This document shows, piece by piece, positions 1 to 6,290 of a stretch of DNA of 7,968 nucleotides. Each line of letters begins with the position of its first letter. Positions within the stretch are counted from its first letter, which is position 1. The stretch is from Selenomonadaceae bacterium. Lineage in GTDB: Bacteria > Bacillota > Negativicutes > Selenomonadales > Selenomonadaceae. The stretch is taken from assembly GCA_016280345.1 (NCBI GenBank), contig JAEEGN010000163.1:1-7968 (forward strand), written 5' to 3'. The translations under genes were made by a program, and so were the position numbers. Below the pieces are notes generated by a model. That model did no database searches. It was not told where the DNA came from and was given only the letters and a program-made list of their open reading frames with translations.

Positions 1-242
1 AATACGGCCTTTCCCGGCTCGGCGGTCTTGAACGTTATCGGCGTGGCGAACGCCTTGGCCGGGAATTTTACCGGTTCGTCGGAAGTCGAACCGAAGGATT
101 GATGGAACCGCTCCCGGAAACTCGCGAAGTCCCCGACGTTGTTTCCCGCTTTGATCGGCTTGCCGCCGTTACTGACGACGTCGGCGATGGCCCGGCAGAC
201 CTCCGGATCCTGCAGCAGCATGAGAAAATCAGCCTTTTGCAT
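1..242 (-). CDS. Hypothetical protein, 5' part only (runs off the left edge)
   Basis: The minus strand is open from an ATG at 242-240 to the window edge, giving the first 80 residues of a longer protein (MQKADFLMLLQDPEVCRAIA...). The start is well supported: AAAAGGAGGA lies at 258-249, with 7 bases between GGAGG and the ATG, and a promoter lies further upstream at 288-316. There is no signal peptide or membrane segment in the visible part. Residues 1-25 look helical and acidic-hydrophobic; residues 26-80 are rich in Gly, Lys, Pro and Phe and are probably less ordered. I do not recognise the family and propose no function. It is divergent from leuC, so it could share control with it, but nothing in its sequence suggests amino acid metabolism. 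The plus-strand frame at 99-413 over the same DNA is a shadow. Confidence 0.75.
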   Translation of the reverse strand, partial: MQKADFLMLLQDPEVCRAIADVVSNGGKPIKAGNNVGDFASFRERFHQSFGSTSDEPVKFPAKAFATPITFKTAEPGKAV

Positions 243-287
243 CGAACTTCCTCCTTTTATGGATGCGATGACCTCTTCCTGTCTCTT

Positions 288-316
288 ATCATAGCATACC
301 CGACCCTTCTGTTCAA
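288..316 (-). promoter_or_regulatory. Promoter of the divergent minus-strand gene, extended -10 type
   Basis: Read on the minus strand, a -35 box TTGAAC (316-311) is followed by a 17-base spacer and a -10 box TATGAT (293-288). TGC directly before the -10 makes it an extended -10 promoter. Expected transcription starts near 281, leaving about 40 bases before the ATG at 242. Boxes, spacing and distance to the ribosome site all agree with a housekeeping (SigA-type) promoter. Confidence 0.7.
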
Positions 317-366
317 AGGAAAAGCATCGCCCCGCAGAAATTCGCGGAACAAGCGCGCATTACATC

Positions 367-395
367 TTTACGCTGGCCCTTTGGTAGTATATAAT
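367..395 (+). promoter_or_regulatory. Promoter of the leuCDB operon
   Basis: TTTACG at 367-372 and a perfect TATAAT at 390-395 are separated by 17 bases, as in a SigA-type promoter. The surrounding stretch 385-404 is strikingly AT-rich against a GC-rich background. A second TATAAT at 398-403 has no -35 box at a workable distance. Expected transcription starts near 402, about 200 bases before leuC. This is the only convincing plus-strand promoter I find upstream of the leucine genes. Confidence 0.65.
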
Positions 396-402
396 AATAT
401 AA

Positions 403-412
403 TAGTGCACTA
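403..412 (+). promoter_or_regulatory. Perfect palindrome at the leuC transcription start, possible operator
   Basis: TAGTGCACTA is a perfect 10-base palindrome placed 8 to 17 bases after the -10 box, over the predicted start of transcription. A repressor bound here would block initiation. The position is suggestive; the binding protein is unknown and a palindrome this short could be chance. Confidence 0.3.
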
Positions 413-603
413 AGCGTAGCAACCCTGTTGCCCGGGCGACCGCCAAAGCGCCGGGCGCCGGCAAAATAGTCTTCGTCCGGCGGGATTGCTCCGCTGCGTG
501 CGTCGGATATGCGTGAAAATCGAATTCGCCTCATCCCTCTCCGGGCTTGGCTTATTCCGCCTTCACGCGGTTGTTTTCTATCTTGCGAACGAGGTGAGCG
601 AAC
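413..603 (+). other. leuC 5' leader region, structured, no T-box seen
   Basis: About 190 bases lie between the predicted start site and leuC. They can form GCAAC-CCT-GTTGC (419-431) and a 6-base stem CGCCGG/CCGGCG (456-461 with 477-482) whose arms can also pair with GC-rich stretches at 431-455. The conserved T-box sequence (a GGGTGG...ACCGCG-like motif) is absent, and no terminator stem with a T-run is visible. A 34-codon frame, ATG 509 to TGA 613, runs into the leuC start and has leucine codons CTC, CTC and CTT within eight codons, but no good ribosome site. The region may hold attenuation control of a kind I cannot identify, or may simply be an untranslated leader. Confidence 0.35.
591..597 (+). 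promoter_or_regulatory. Ribosome binding site that selects the TTG start of leuC
   Basis: GAGGTGA lies 6 bases before TTG 604, an ideal distance. The in-frame ATG codons at 610 and 616 would be 12 and 18 bases away. This favours the TTG start. Confidence 0.6.
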
Positions 604-1866
604 TTGGGGATGAACATGACCGAGAAGATTCTGGCGAAGCACGCCGGACTGGCTTCCGTATCGGCGGGGCAGCTCGTCACCTGCCGGCTGGATATGGTGC
701 TGGCCAACGATATCACGGCGCCGCCGGCCATCAAGGAATTCGAGAAGATCGGCCGCCCGCCCTTTGACAACACGAAGATCGCGCTGGTGCCGGATCACTT
801 CACGCCGAACAAGGACATGAAGACGGCGGACCTCACGAAGACCGTGCGGGATTTCGCCCGGCAGTACAATATCGTGAACTATTTCGAAGTCGGCCACGAC
901 GCCGGCATCGAGCACGTCATCCTGCCGGAGAAGGGCTTGGTGGGGCCGGGTTCGCTGACCATCGGCGCCGACTCCCATACCTGTACCTACGGCGCCGTGA
1001 ACGGCTTCGCCACCGGCGTGGGCACGACGGACCTGGCGGTGGCGCTGGCCACCGGCGAGGCCTGGTTCAAGGTGCCGGCGGCCATCCAGGTGGTGCTGAC
1101 CGGCAAGAAGCCAAAGAATATCAACGGCAAGGACGTCATCCTGACGCTGATCGGCGAGATCGGGGTGGACGGGGCGCTCTATCAGTCGCTGGAGTTCGCG
1201 GGCCCCGGCGTGGCCGAGCTTTCCATGACCGACCGCTTCACCATCGCCAATATGGCCATCGAGGCCGGCGGCAAGAACGGCATCTTCCCCTTCGACGAGA
1301 AGACGAAGGAATACGTCGAGGGCCGGGTGAAAGCGCCTTACGAGCCGGTAGAGCCGGACGCCGACGCCTCCTACGCCCGGGTGGTGGAGATTGATTTGTC
1401 GGCGCTGAAGCCGGTGGTGGCGTTTCCCCATCTGCCGGGCAACACGAAGCGGGTTGCCGACGTCGGCGAAATCCCGATCCAGCAGGTGGTCATCGGCTCC
1501 TGCACCAACGGGCGCCTGGAGGACCTGGCCATCGCCGCCGGGATCCTGCAGGGCCGCGAGGTGCATCCGGACGTCCGCTGCATCATCATTCCCGGCAGCC
1601 AGCAAATCTACCTCGAAGCGATGGAAAAGGGATATATAAGGACTTTCATCGAGGCGGGGGCGGCGGTCTCGACGCCGACCTGCGGGCCCTGCATGGGCGG
1701 CCACATGGGCATCCTGACGGCGGGGGAACGCTGCGTTTCGACGACGAACCGCAATTTCCGCGGCCGCATGGGACACGTGGACAGCGAAGTCTATCTCGCC
1801 GGGCCGCACGTCGCGGCGGCCAGCGCAGTCCTGGGACGGATCGCGACGCCGGAGGAGGTAAAGTAA
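604..1866 (+). CDS. leuC: 3-isopropylmalate dehydratase, large subunit (LeuC)
   Basis: With LeuD it isomerises 2-isopropylmalate to 3-isopropylmalate through dehydration and rehydration, the second step of leucine synthesis, in the cytoplasm. The 420-residue length and sequence fit the short archaeal/clostridial type (homoaconitase-like family), not the longer E. coli type. The three 4Fe-4S ligands are visible: Cys300 in SCTNGR and Cys360 and Cys363 in CGPCMGG. Other aconitase-family motifs are GADSHTCTYGA (121-131) and NRNFRGRMG (382-390). The TTG start is chosen because GAGGTGA is well placed before it and because MGMxMTEKILA is the usual N-terminus of this subfamily; ATG 610 is the alternative. 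It is first in the operon, and its stop abuts the leuD ATG with no spacer. A homoaconitase role is possible within the superfamily, but the leuD/leuB neighbours favour leucine synthesis. Confidence 0.97.
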   Translation: MGMNMTEKILAKHAGLASVSAGQLVTCRLDMVLANDITAPPAIKEFEKIGRPPFDNTKIALVPDHFTPNKDMKTADLTKTVRDFARQYNIVNYFEVGHDAGIEHVILPEKGLVGPGSLTIGADSHTCTYGAVNGFATGVGTTDLAVALATGEAWFKVPAAIQVVLTGKKPKNINGKDVILTLIGEIGVDGALYQSLEFAGPGVAELSMTDRFTIANMAIEAGGKNGIFPFDEKTKEYVEGRVKAPYEPVEPDADASYARVVEIDLSALKPVVAFPHLPGNTKRVADVGEIPIQQVVIGSCTNGRLEDLAIAAGILQGREVHPDVRCIIIPGSQQIYLEAMEKGYIRTFIEAGAAVSTPTCGPCMGGHMGILTAGERCVSTTNRNFRGRMGHVDSEVYLAGPHVAAASAVLGRIATPEEVK

Positions 1867-2355
1867 ATGAAACTCGAAGGAAAAGTCTGGCGCTACGGCG
1901 ACAATATCGACACCGACGTCATCATCCCGGCGCGGTACCTGAACTCGTTTGACCCGAAGGAACTGGCCTCCCACTGCATGGTGGACATCGATCCCACCTT
2001 CGCGCAGAAGGTGAAGGCCGGAGATATCATGGTGGGCGGCAGGAACTTCGGCTGCGGCTCGTCGCGGGAGCACGCCCCCATCGCCATTCAGGCGTCGGGG
2101 GTTCCCGTCATCATCGCCGCCAGCTTCGCCCGCATCTTCTACCGCAACGGCATCAACATCGGCCTGCCGCTGCTGGAGATCGGCGACGACGTGGAGAAAA
2201 TCAAGGCGGACGACGTGCTCGTCGTCGATCCAGAGGCCGGGACCATCGAGGACGTCACCACCGGCGATACCTTCCGGGCCCATCCGCTGCCGGGCTTCGT
2301 GCAGGACATCGCCCGGGCCGGCGGGCTCATCAACTACATCAAGGCGAAGAAATAA
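1867..2355 (+). CDS. leuD: 3-isopropylmalate dehydratase, small subunit (LeuD)
   Basis: This is the swivelling small subunit that completes the active site of the LeuC iron-sulfur subunit. At 162 residues it is the short type that pairs with a 420-residue LeuC. The N-terminus has the YGDNIDTDVIIPARYLN signature (10-26), and the family motif GRNFGCGSSREHAP is at 58-71. Residues 24-27 (YLNS) occupy the loop that separates isopropylmalate from homoaconitate enzymes; homoaconitases carry YLRT there, so the missing Arg supports an isopropylmalate substrate. The ATG follows the leuC TAA directly, and its ribosome site GGAGGAGG (1851-1858) lies inside the end of leuC, so translation is probably coupled and the two subunits made in equal amounts. 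Confidence 0.97.
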   Translation: MKLEGKVWRYGDNIDTDVIIPARYLNSFDPKELASHCMVDIDPTFAQKVKAGDIMVGGRNFGCGSSREHAPIAIQASGVPVIIAASFARIFYRNGINIGLPLLEIGDDVEKIKADDVLVVDPEAGTIEDVTTGDTFRAHPLPGFVQDIARAGGLINYIKAKK

Positions 2356-2409
2356 TCATATCGACGCGGGCGGCCGGGCGGCGGTCCGCGGATACAGGAG
2401 CGATACGGC

Positions 2410-3477
2410 ATGGCAAAGAAGATAGTCGTGATTCCCGGCGACGGGATCGGCAAGGAAATCACCGACGCGGCGGTGGCGGTACTCAAAAAGGCGGACGAGA
2501 AATTCGGCCTGGGGCTTTCCTATGAGTATCACGACGCCGGCGGCACCGCCTACGATAAGTTCGGGACGCCGCTGCCGGAGGAGACGCTGGCGGCGGCCAA
2601 AGCGTCCGACGGCGTGCTTTTCGGCGCGGTGGGCGGCGACAAGTGGGACAGCGTGGAGCCGTCGCTGCGGCCGGAGAAGGCCATCCTGGGCCTGCGGAAG
2701 GGGCTCGGCCTCTACGCGAACCTGCGCCCGGTGAAGGTCGCGGATACCCTCGTCGATTATTCGCCGCTGAAGCCGGAGCTGGTGCGGGGCGTCGATCTCG
2801 TCATCGTGCGGGAGCTCATCGGCGGCATCTACTTCGGCGACCGCTGCGAATCGGAGCAGCATGAGGGCGTCGAAAGGGCCTGGGACCTCGAGAACTATTC
2901 GGTGCCCGAGGTCGAGCGCATCGCCCGCCTGGCCTTTGAGACGGCGAAGCTGCGCCGCGGCAAGGTGACCTCGGTCGACAAGTCCAACGTGCTGGCGACC
3001 TCGCGGCTCTGGCGGCGCACCGTGACGAAGGTGGCGGAAGGCTACCCGGACGTTGCCCTCGACCATCTTTACGTCGATAACTGCGCCATGCAGCTGGCCG
3101 TAAAGCCAGCCCAGTTCGACGTCATCTGTACCGGCAACCTCTTCGGCGATATCCTGAGCGACGAGGCGGCGGTCATCGGCGGCTCCATCGGCCTGATGCC
3201 CAGCGCCAGCATCGGCGAGGCGACGAGCCTGTTCGAGCCCATCCACGGCTCGGCCCCGGACATTGCCGGCAAGGGTATCGCGAATCCCATCGGCACGATC
3301 CTGTCGGCGGCAATGCTGCTTCGCTACTCGCTGCGCGAGGAAGCGGCGGCCCGGGCCATCGAGGCGGCCTGTGACAAGGCGCTGGCCGATGGTTTCCGCA
3401 CGCCGGACCTCTGGCAGGAGGGTTTCCGAAAGGCCGATACCGAGCAGATGACGCGGGCCATCGTGGAGCGTGTGTAA
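2410..3477 (+). CDS. leuB: 3-isopropylmalate dehydrogenase (LeuB)
   Basis: NAD-dependent oxidative decarboxylation of 3-isopropylmalate to 2-ketoisocaproate, the third leucine step, in the cytoplasm. The 355-residue length is standard. Expected active-site residues are present: Arg96 and Arg106 around RKGLGLYANLRP, Arg134 and Tyr141 in VRELIGGIYFG, catalytic Lys191 in DKSNVL, and metal-binding Asp223, Asp247 and Asp251 (DNCAMQ, GNLFGDILSDEA). HGSAPDIAG (279-287) is the NAD-binding loop, which favours NAD over NADP. It starts 54 bases after leuD with AGGAG at 2396-2400, 9 bases before the ATG. The spacer contains a small GC-rich inverted repeat (CGCGG 2365-2369, CCGCG 2386-2390) but no terminator T-run, so leuB is probably in the leuCD transcript. 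The related isocitrate and tartrate dehydrogenases are less likely given the context. Confidence 0.97.
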   Translation: MAKKIVVIPGDGIGKEITDAAVAVLKKADEKFGLGLSYEYHDAGGTAYDKFGTPLPEETLAAAKASDGVLFGAVGGDKWDSVEPSLRPEKAILGLRKGLGLYANLRPVKVADTLVDYSPLKPELVRGVDLVIVRELIGGIYFGDRCESEQHEGVERAWDLENYSVPEVERIARLAFETAKLRRGKVTSVDKSNVLATSRLWRRTVTKVAEGYPDVALDHLYVDNCAMQLAVKPAQFDVICTGNLFGDILSDEAAVIGGSIGLMPSASIGEATSLFEPIHGSAPDIAGKGIANPIGTILSAAMLLRYSLREEAAARAIEAACDKALADGFRTPDLWQEGFRKADTEQMTRAIVERV

Positions 3478-3478
3478 A

Positions 3479-3522
3479 GGGGCTGAGATTCCCCCCGCTT
3501 CTAAAGCGGGGATGTCTGCCCC
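3479..3522. repeat. Compound hairpin between leuB and ilvB, possible IS200/IS605-like end or terminator
   Basis: A perfect 8-base stem CCCCGCTT/AAGCGGGG with loop CTA spans 3493-3511. It is flanked by an outer imperfect stem (GGGGC 3479-3483 with GCCCC 3518-3522, plus GA/TC and AT/AT pairs inward), so the 44-base unit starting one base after the leuB stop folds as one two-tier hairpin. No T-run follows on either side, so it is not a standard intrinsic terminator. Short GC stems with a loop of this kind resemble subterminal hairpins of IS200/IS605-type elements and palindromic intergenic repeats. No transposase is nearby. It could also act as a 3' mRNA stabiliser or processing site that uncouples leuB from ilvB. 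Confidence 0.5.
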
Positions 3523-3593
3523 ACGCCCGTTGCAATGCTGACGAATGAGATTATTTACGGCATCATAGAGAGCGAGCAGAAGGAGAGAGCACT

Positions 3594-5255
3594 ATGAAGG
3601 GAGCGCAGGCAGTCGTTGAGTGTCTGGTGGAGCAGGGGGTCGATACGATCTTCGGGTATCCCGGCGGGATGATCCTGCCGCTTTACGACGCGTTGTATGA
3701 CGACAAGCGGATACAGAATATCCTGTCCACCCATGAGCAGAGCGCGGCCCACGCCGCCGACGGCTACGCCCGCGCCAGCGGCAAAGTCGGCGTCTGCATC
3801 GCCACCTCGGGGCCGGGGGCGACGAACCTCGTGACCGGCATCGGCACGGCCTTCATGGACTCGATTCCAATGGTGGCCATCACCGGCCAGGTGGATACGA
3901 CGCTGCTGGGCCGGGACGCCTTCCAGGAGACGGACATCGTCGGCGTCACCATGCCCATCACCAAGCACAACTACAAGGTCAAGGATCCGAAGAAGCTGGT
4001 GCCGGTCCTGCGGGAGGCCTTCGAGATCGCCCGCAGCGGCCGCCCGGGGCCGGTGCTCATCGATATCCCGCGCAACGTGTTTTTCGCCGACGTGGACTAC
4101 GCGCCGCTGACGCCGGAAAAGAAGAAGCATCAGAAACCGGACGTGGACTTCATGATCTGCGCCGCCGAGGCCGAGGAAGTCATGCTCCAGGCGAAGCGGC
4201 CGGTGGTCATCGCCGGCGGCGGCATCGTTTCCGCCGGGGCGAGTCGGGAGGTCATCGGGTTCATCGAGAAATACCGCTTCCCGGTGGCGGAAACGCTCAT
4301 GGGCATCGGGGCGATTCCCCATTCCCATCCGCAGCTTCTGGGATTCGCGGGAATGCACGGCAAGAAGGCGGCCAACAACGCCATTGCCGCCGCCGACCTC
4401 GTCATCGCCATCGGCAGCCGCTTTGCCGACCGCCAGACGGGCAGCCGTGACAAGTACATGAAGAACACGAAGTTCATTCATATCGACATCGACCCGGCGG
4501 AAATCGACAAGAACATCGCCAGCGCCATCGGCCTGGCGGGAGACATGAAGACGATCCTGCGGCTCCTGATGAAGCGCGAGCCCCAGACGAAGCTCGACGG
4601 CTGGTGGCAGCGCATCGAGGGCTGGCGCGAGGAATACGCCTATGATTACAGCGTGAACCGGCTGACGCTGCCCTGGGCGCTCCATCACGTCGCCGGCGTC
4701 ACGGCGGGCAAGCCCTTCGCTTTTTCCACCGACGTCGGCCAGCATCAGATGTGGGCGGCCCTGCACCTCCATATCGAGGAGCCGCGCACCTGGCTCACTT
4801 CCGGCGGCCTCGGGACCATGGGCTTCGGCCTGCCGGCGGCGGTGGGGGCGCAGATGGCTTTCGGCAGGAAGCGCCGTCTCGTCCATATCGCCGGCGACGG
4901 CGGCATCAAGATGACCGGCAGCGAGTATTACACCATCGCCCGGCTGAAGCTGCCCATCATCTCGCTGATCGTCAACAACACCAGCCTGGGCATGATCCGG
5001 CAGTTGCAGAAGGTCATGTATCAGGAGCGCTATACGGCCTGCGAATTCGATTATCCCATGGATTTCGTGGGCTACGCCGAGAGCTTCGGCATCCCCGCCG
5101 AGGCCGTGGCGACGCCCGACGAGTTCGCGGTCGCCTTTGACAAAGCCGTCGCCACCGAGGGGCCGCACGTCATCGTGCTGAACATCCATCGCAGCTTCGT
5201 CGAGCCGATGACGAAAGGCGGCGCCCGCCTCAACGAGTTCGTGGACTTCAACTGA
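3594..5255 (+). CDS. ilvB: Acetolactate synthase, catalytic (large) subunit
   Basis: ThDP-dependent condensation of two pyruvates to 2-acetolactate (or pyruvate plus 2-ketobutyrate), the common step for valine, leucine and isoleucine. The 553 residues comprise an N-terminal PYR domain (about 1-165) with YPGG and catalytic Glu48 in HEQSAAHAADGYAR, a central FAD-type domain (HIDIDPAEI near 300), and a C-terminal ThDP domain with DVGQHQMW, SGGLGTMGFGLPAA and the metal/ThDP motif GDG (434-436) to NN (461-462). AAGGAGAG precedes the ATG by 7 bases. Residue 471 is Leu in GMIRQLQ, where most biosynthetic enzymes have Trp (GMVRQWQ). No small regulatory subunit gene (ilvN) follows. Overall motifs fit the biosynthetic type better than the catabolic AlsS type. 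It lies 116 bases after leuB and may be in the same transcript. Confidence 0.93.
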   Translation: MKGAQAVVECLVEQGVDTIFGYPGGMILPLYDALYDDKRIQNILSTHEQSAAHAADGYARASGKVGVCIATSGPGATNLVTGIGTAFMDSIPMVAITGQVDTTLLGRDAFQETDIVGVTMPITKHNYKVKDPKKLVPVLREAFEIARSGRPGPVLIDIPRNVFFADVDYAPLTPEKKKHQKPDVDFMICAAEAEEVMLQAKRPVVIAGGGIVSAGASREVIGFIEKYRFPVAETLMGIGAIPHSHPQLLGFAGMHGKKAANNAIAAADLVIAIGSRFADRQTGSRDKYMKNTKFIHIDIDPAEIDKNIASAIGLAGDMKTILRLLMKREPQTKLDGWWQRIEGWREEYAYDYSVNRLTLPWALHHVAGVTAGKPFAFSTDVGQHQMWAALHLHIEEPRTWLTSGGLGTMGFGLPAAVGAQMAFGRKRRLVHIAGDGGIKMTGSEYYTIARLKLPIISLIVNNTSLGMIRQLQKVMYQERYTACEFDYPMDFVGYAESFGIPAEAVATPDEFAVAFDKAVATEGPHVIVLNIHRSFVEPMTKGGARLNEFVDFN

Positions 5256-5393
5256 CAGAGTCCGGCGGCTGTCGTTTTGCCGACGACGTGCCGGGAACGG
5301 GTTTCCCCTCCGAAAGCGGCAACGACCGGTTGCATGAACAGGGGATAATAAGGAAACGCCGCTTTGGCGCGGCAGTAGGAGATGGGGCGCGGT
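5256..5393. other. ilvB-rbgA spacer with several short hairpins
   Basis: The 138-base gap holds three inverted repeats: CCGGC/GCCGG enclosing GTCGT/ACGAC (5262-5294), GGGAA-CGGGT-TTCCC (5293-5307), and GCCGC/GCGGC (5358-5373) just before the rbgA ribosome site. None is followed by a T-run, so no standard terminator is shown. GATAAT at 5344-5349 resembles a -10 box but has no matching -35 at 16-18 bases, so a promoter for rbgA cannot be claimed. Confidence 0.3.
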
Positions 5394-6284
5394 ATGGAGG
5401 AAAAAAGCCCGGAGGTTCAATGGTTTCCGGGACACATGCAGAAAACCCGGCGCCTGATTGCCGAAAATCTCCGGCTGGTGGACGTTGTGGTGGAACTGCG
5501 GGACGCGCGTCTCCCTTACAGCAGCGCCAATCCCCTGCTGCGGGAGCTTCTGGGAGAGAAGCCCGGCGTCATCGCCCTCAACAAGAGCGATCTGGCGGAC
5601 CCGGCGATTACCAAACGATGGCTGGCGTATTACCGCGGGCAGGGGCAGCCGGCCTGCGCCATCGACTCCATGACGGGGCGGGGCCTGCGGTCTTTGCTCG
5701 CCCGGGCGGAGGAACTGGCCCGGGCGCGGACCGAGCGCCTCGTGAAGAAGGGCGGCCGGCCCCGGGCAGCCCGGTTCATGGTGGTGGGGATTCCCAACGT
5801 GGGCAAGTCCTCCCTCATCAACCGCCTGGCCGGCAAAGCCAAGACGCGGGTGGAGGACCGGCCCGGCGTGACGCGGGACAAGCAGTGGATCCGCGTGGGG
5901 GAGAAAATGGAGCTTCTCGATACGCCCGGCATCCTGTGGCCCAAGTTCGACGACCCGGAGGCGGGTCGGAAGCTCGCGTTCATCGGTTCCATCAATGATG
6001 AAGTCTATGACAGCGAGGCGATGGCCGCCGCTTTCCTGGCCTGGATGCGGGCGCGTTACCCGGACCGGCTGCAAGAGCGTTATAAGCTCACGGCGGACAG
6101 CCGGGCGATGACGGCGGCGGACCTGCTCGCCGCCATCGGGGCGAAGCGGGGCTGCCTGCTGAAAGGCGGCCGCATCGACACCCTGAAGGTATGCCGGCTG
6201 CTGATGACGGACCTGCGGGCGGGAAAGCTGGGACAGGTCAGCTTCGACGAACCGCCGGACGACGAACAAACGGAAAAGGACTGA
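5394..6284 (+). CDS. rbgA: Ribosome biogenesis GTPase RbgA (YlqF)
   Basis: A circularly permuted GTPase that binds the late 50S precursor and drives its maturation. The G motifs appear in permuted order: G4 NKSD (63-66), then G1 GIPNVGKSS (132-140), G2 Thr160 in PGVTRD, and G3 DTPG (176-179). QWFPGHM (9-15) carries His14, which matches the His9 that Bacillus subtilis RbgA needs for GTP hydrolysis. The C-terminal 80 or so residues match the family's RNA-binding helical domain. I chose ATG 5394 (296 residues; the Bacillus protein is about 280) because AGGAG at 5377-5381 is 12 bases away; for the in-frame ATG at 5382 that site would be directly adjacent, too close to work. rnhB follows after 6 bases, so the two are surely co-transcribed. 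Confidence 0.95.
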   Translation: MEEKSPEVQWFPGHMQKTRRLIAENLRLVDVVVELRDARLPYSSANPLLRELLGEKPGVIALNKSDLADPAITKRWLAYYRGQGQPACAIDSMTGRGLRSLLARAEELARARTERLVKKGGRPRAARFMVVGIPNVGKSSLINRLAGKAKTRVEDRPGVTRDKQWIRVGEKMELLDTPGILWPKFDDPEAGRKLAFIGSINDEVYDSEAMAAAFLAWMRARYPDRLQERYKLTADSRAMTAADLLAAIGAKRGCLLKGGRIDTLKVCRLLMTDLRAGKLGQVSFDEPPDDEQTEKD

Positions 6285-6290
6285 GACGGG

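Noticed and set aside
99..413. Plus-strand frame of 104 codons at the left edge
   Set aside because: It lies over the minus-strand gene and both promoters; no ribosome site and no recognisable product.
413..603. T-box riboswitch for leucine
   Set aside because: The conserved T-box sequence and a terminator stem with T-run are absent; no CodY-like AATTTTCNGAAAATT box is seen either.
486..767. Plus-strand frame rich in leucine near its start, as a possible leucine leader peptide
   Set aside because: It continues about 160 bases into leuC in another frame, has a TTG start without a ribosome site, and lacks the early stop expected of a leader peptide.
313..2283. A 656-codon minus-strand frame opposite leuC and leuD
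   Set aside because: Same antisense effect of GC-rich codon use; the product has shadow composition and the plus strand carries conserved enzyme motifs.
3523..3593. Separate promoter for ilvB (TTGCAA at 3530-3535)
   Set aside because: No acceptable -10 box lies 16-18 bases downstream; the nearest AT-rich hexamers are at the wrong spacing.
5382..5393. Earlier ATG start for rbgA
   Set aside because: The only ribosome site (AGGAG 5377-5381) touches this ATG; family proteins also begin close to the QWFPGHM motif, favouring ATG 5394.
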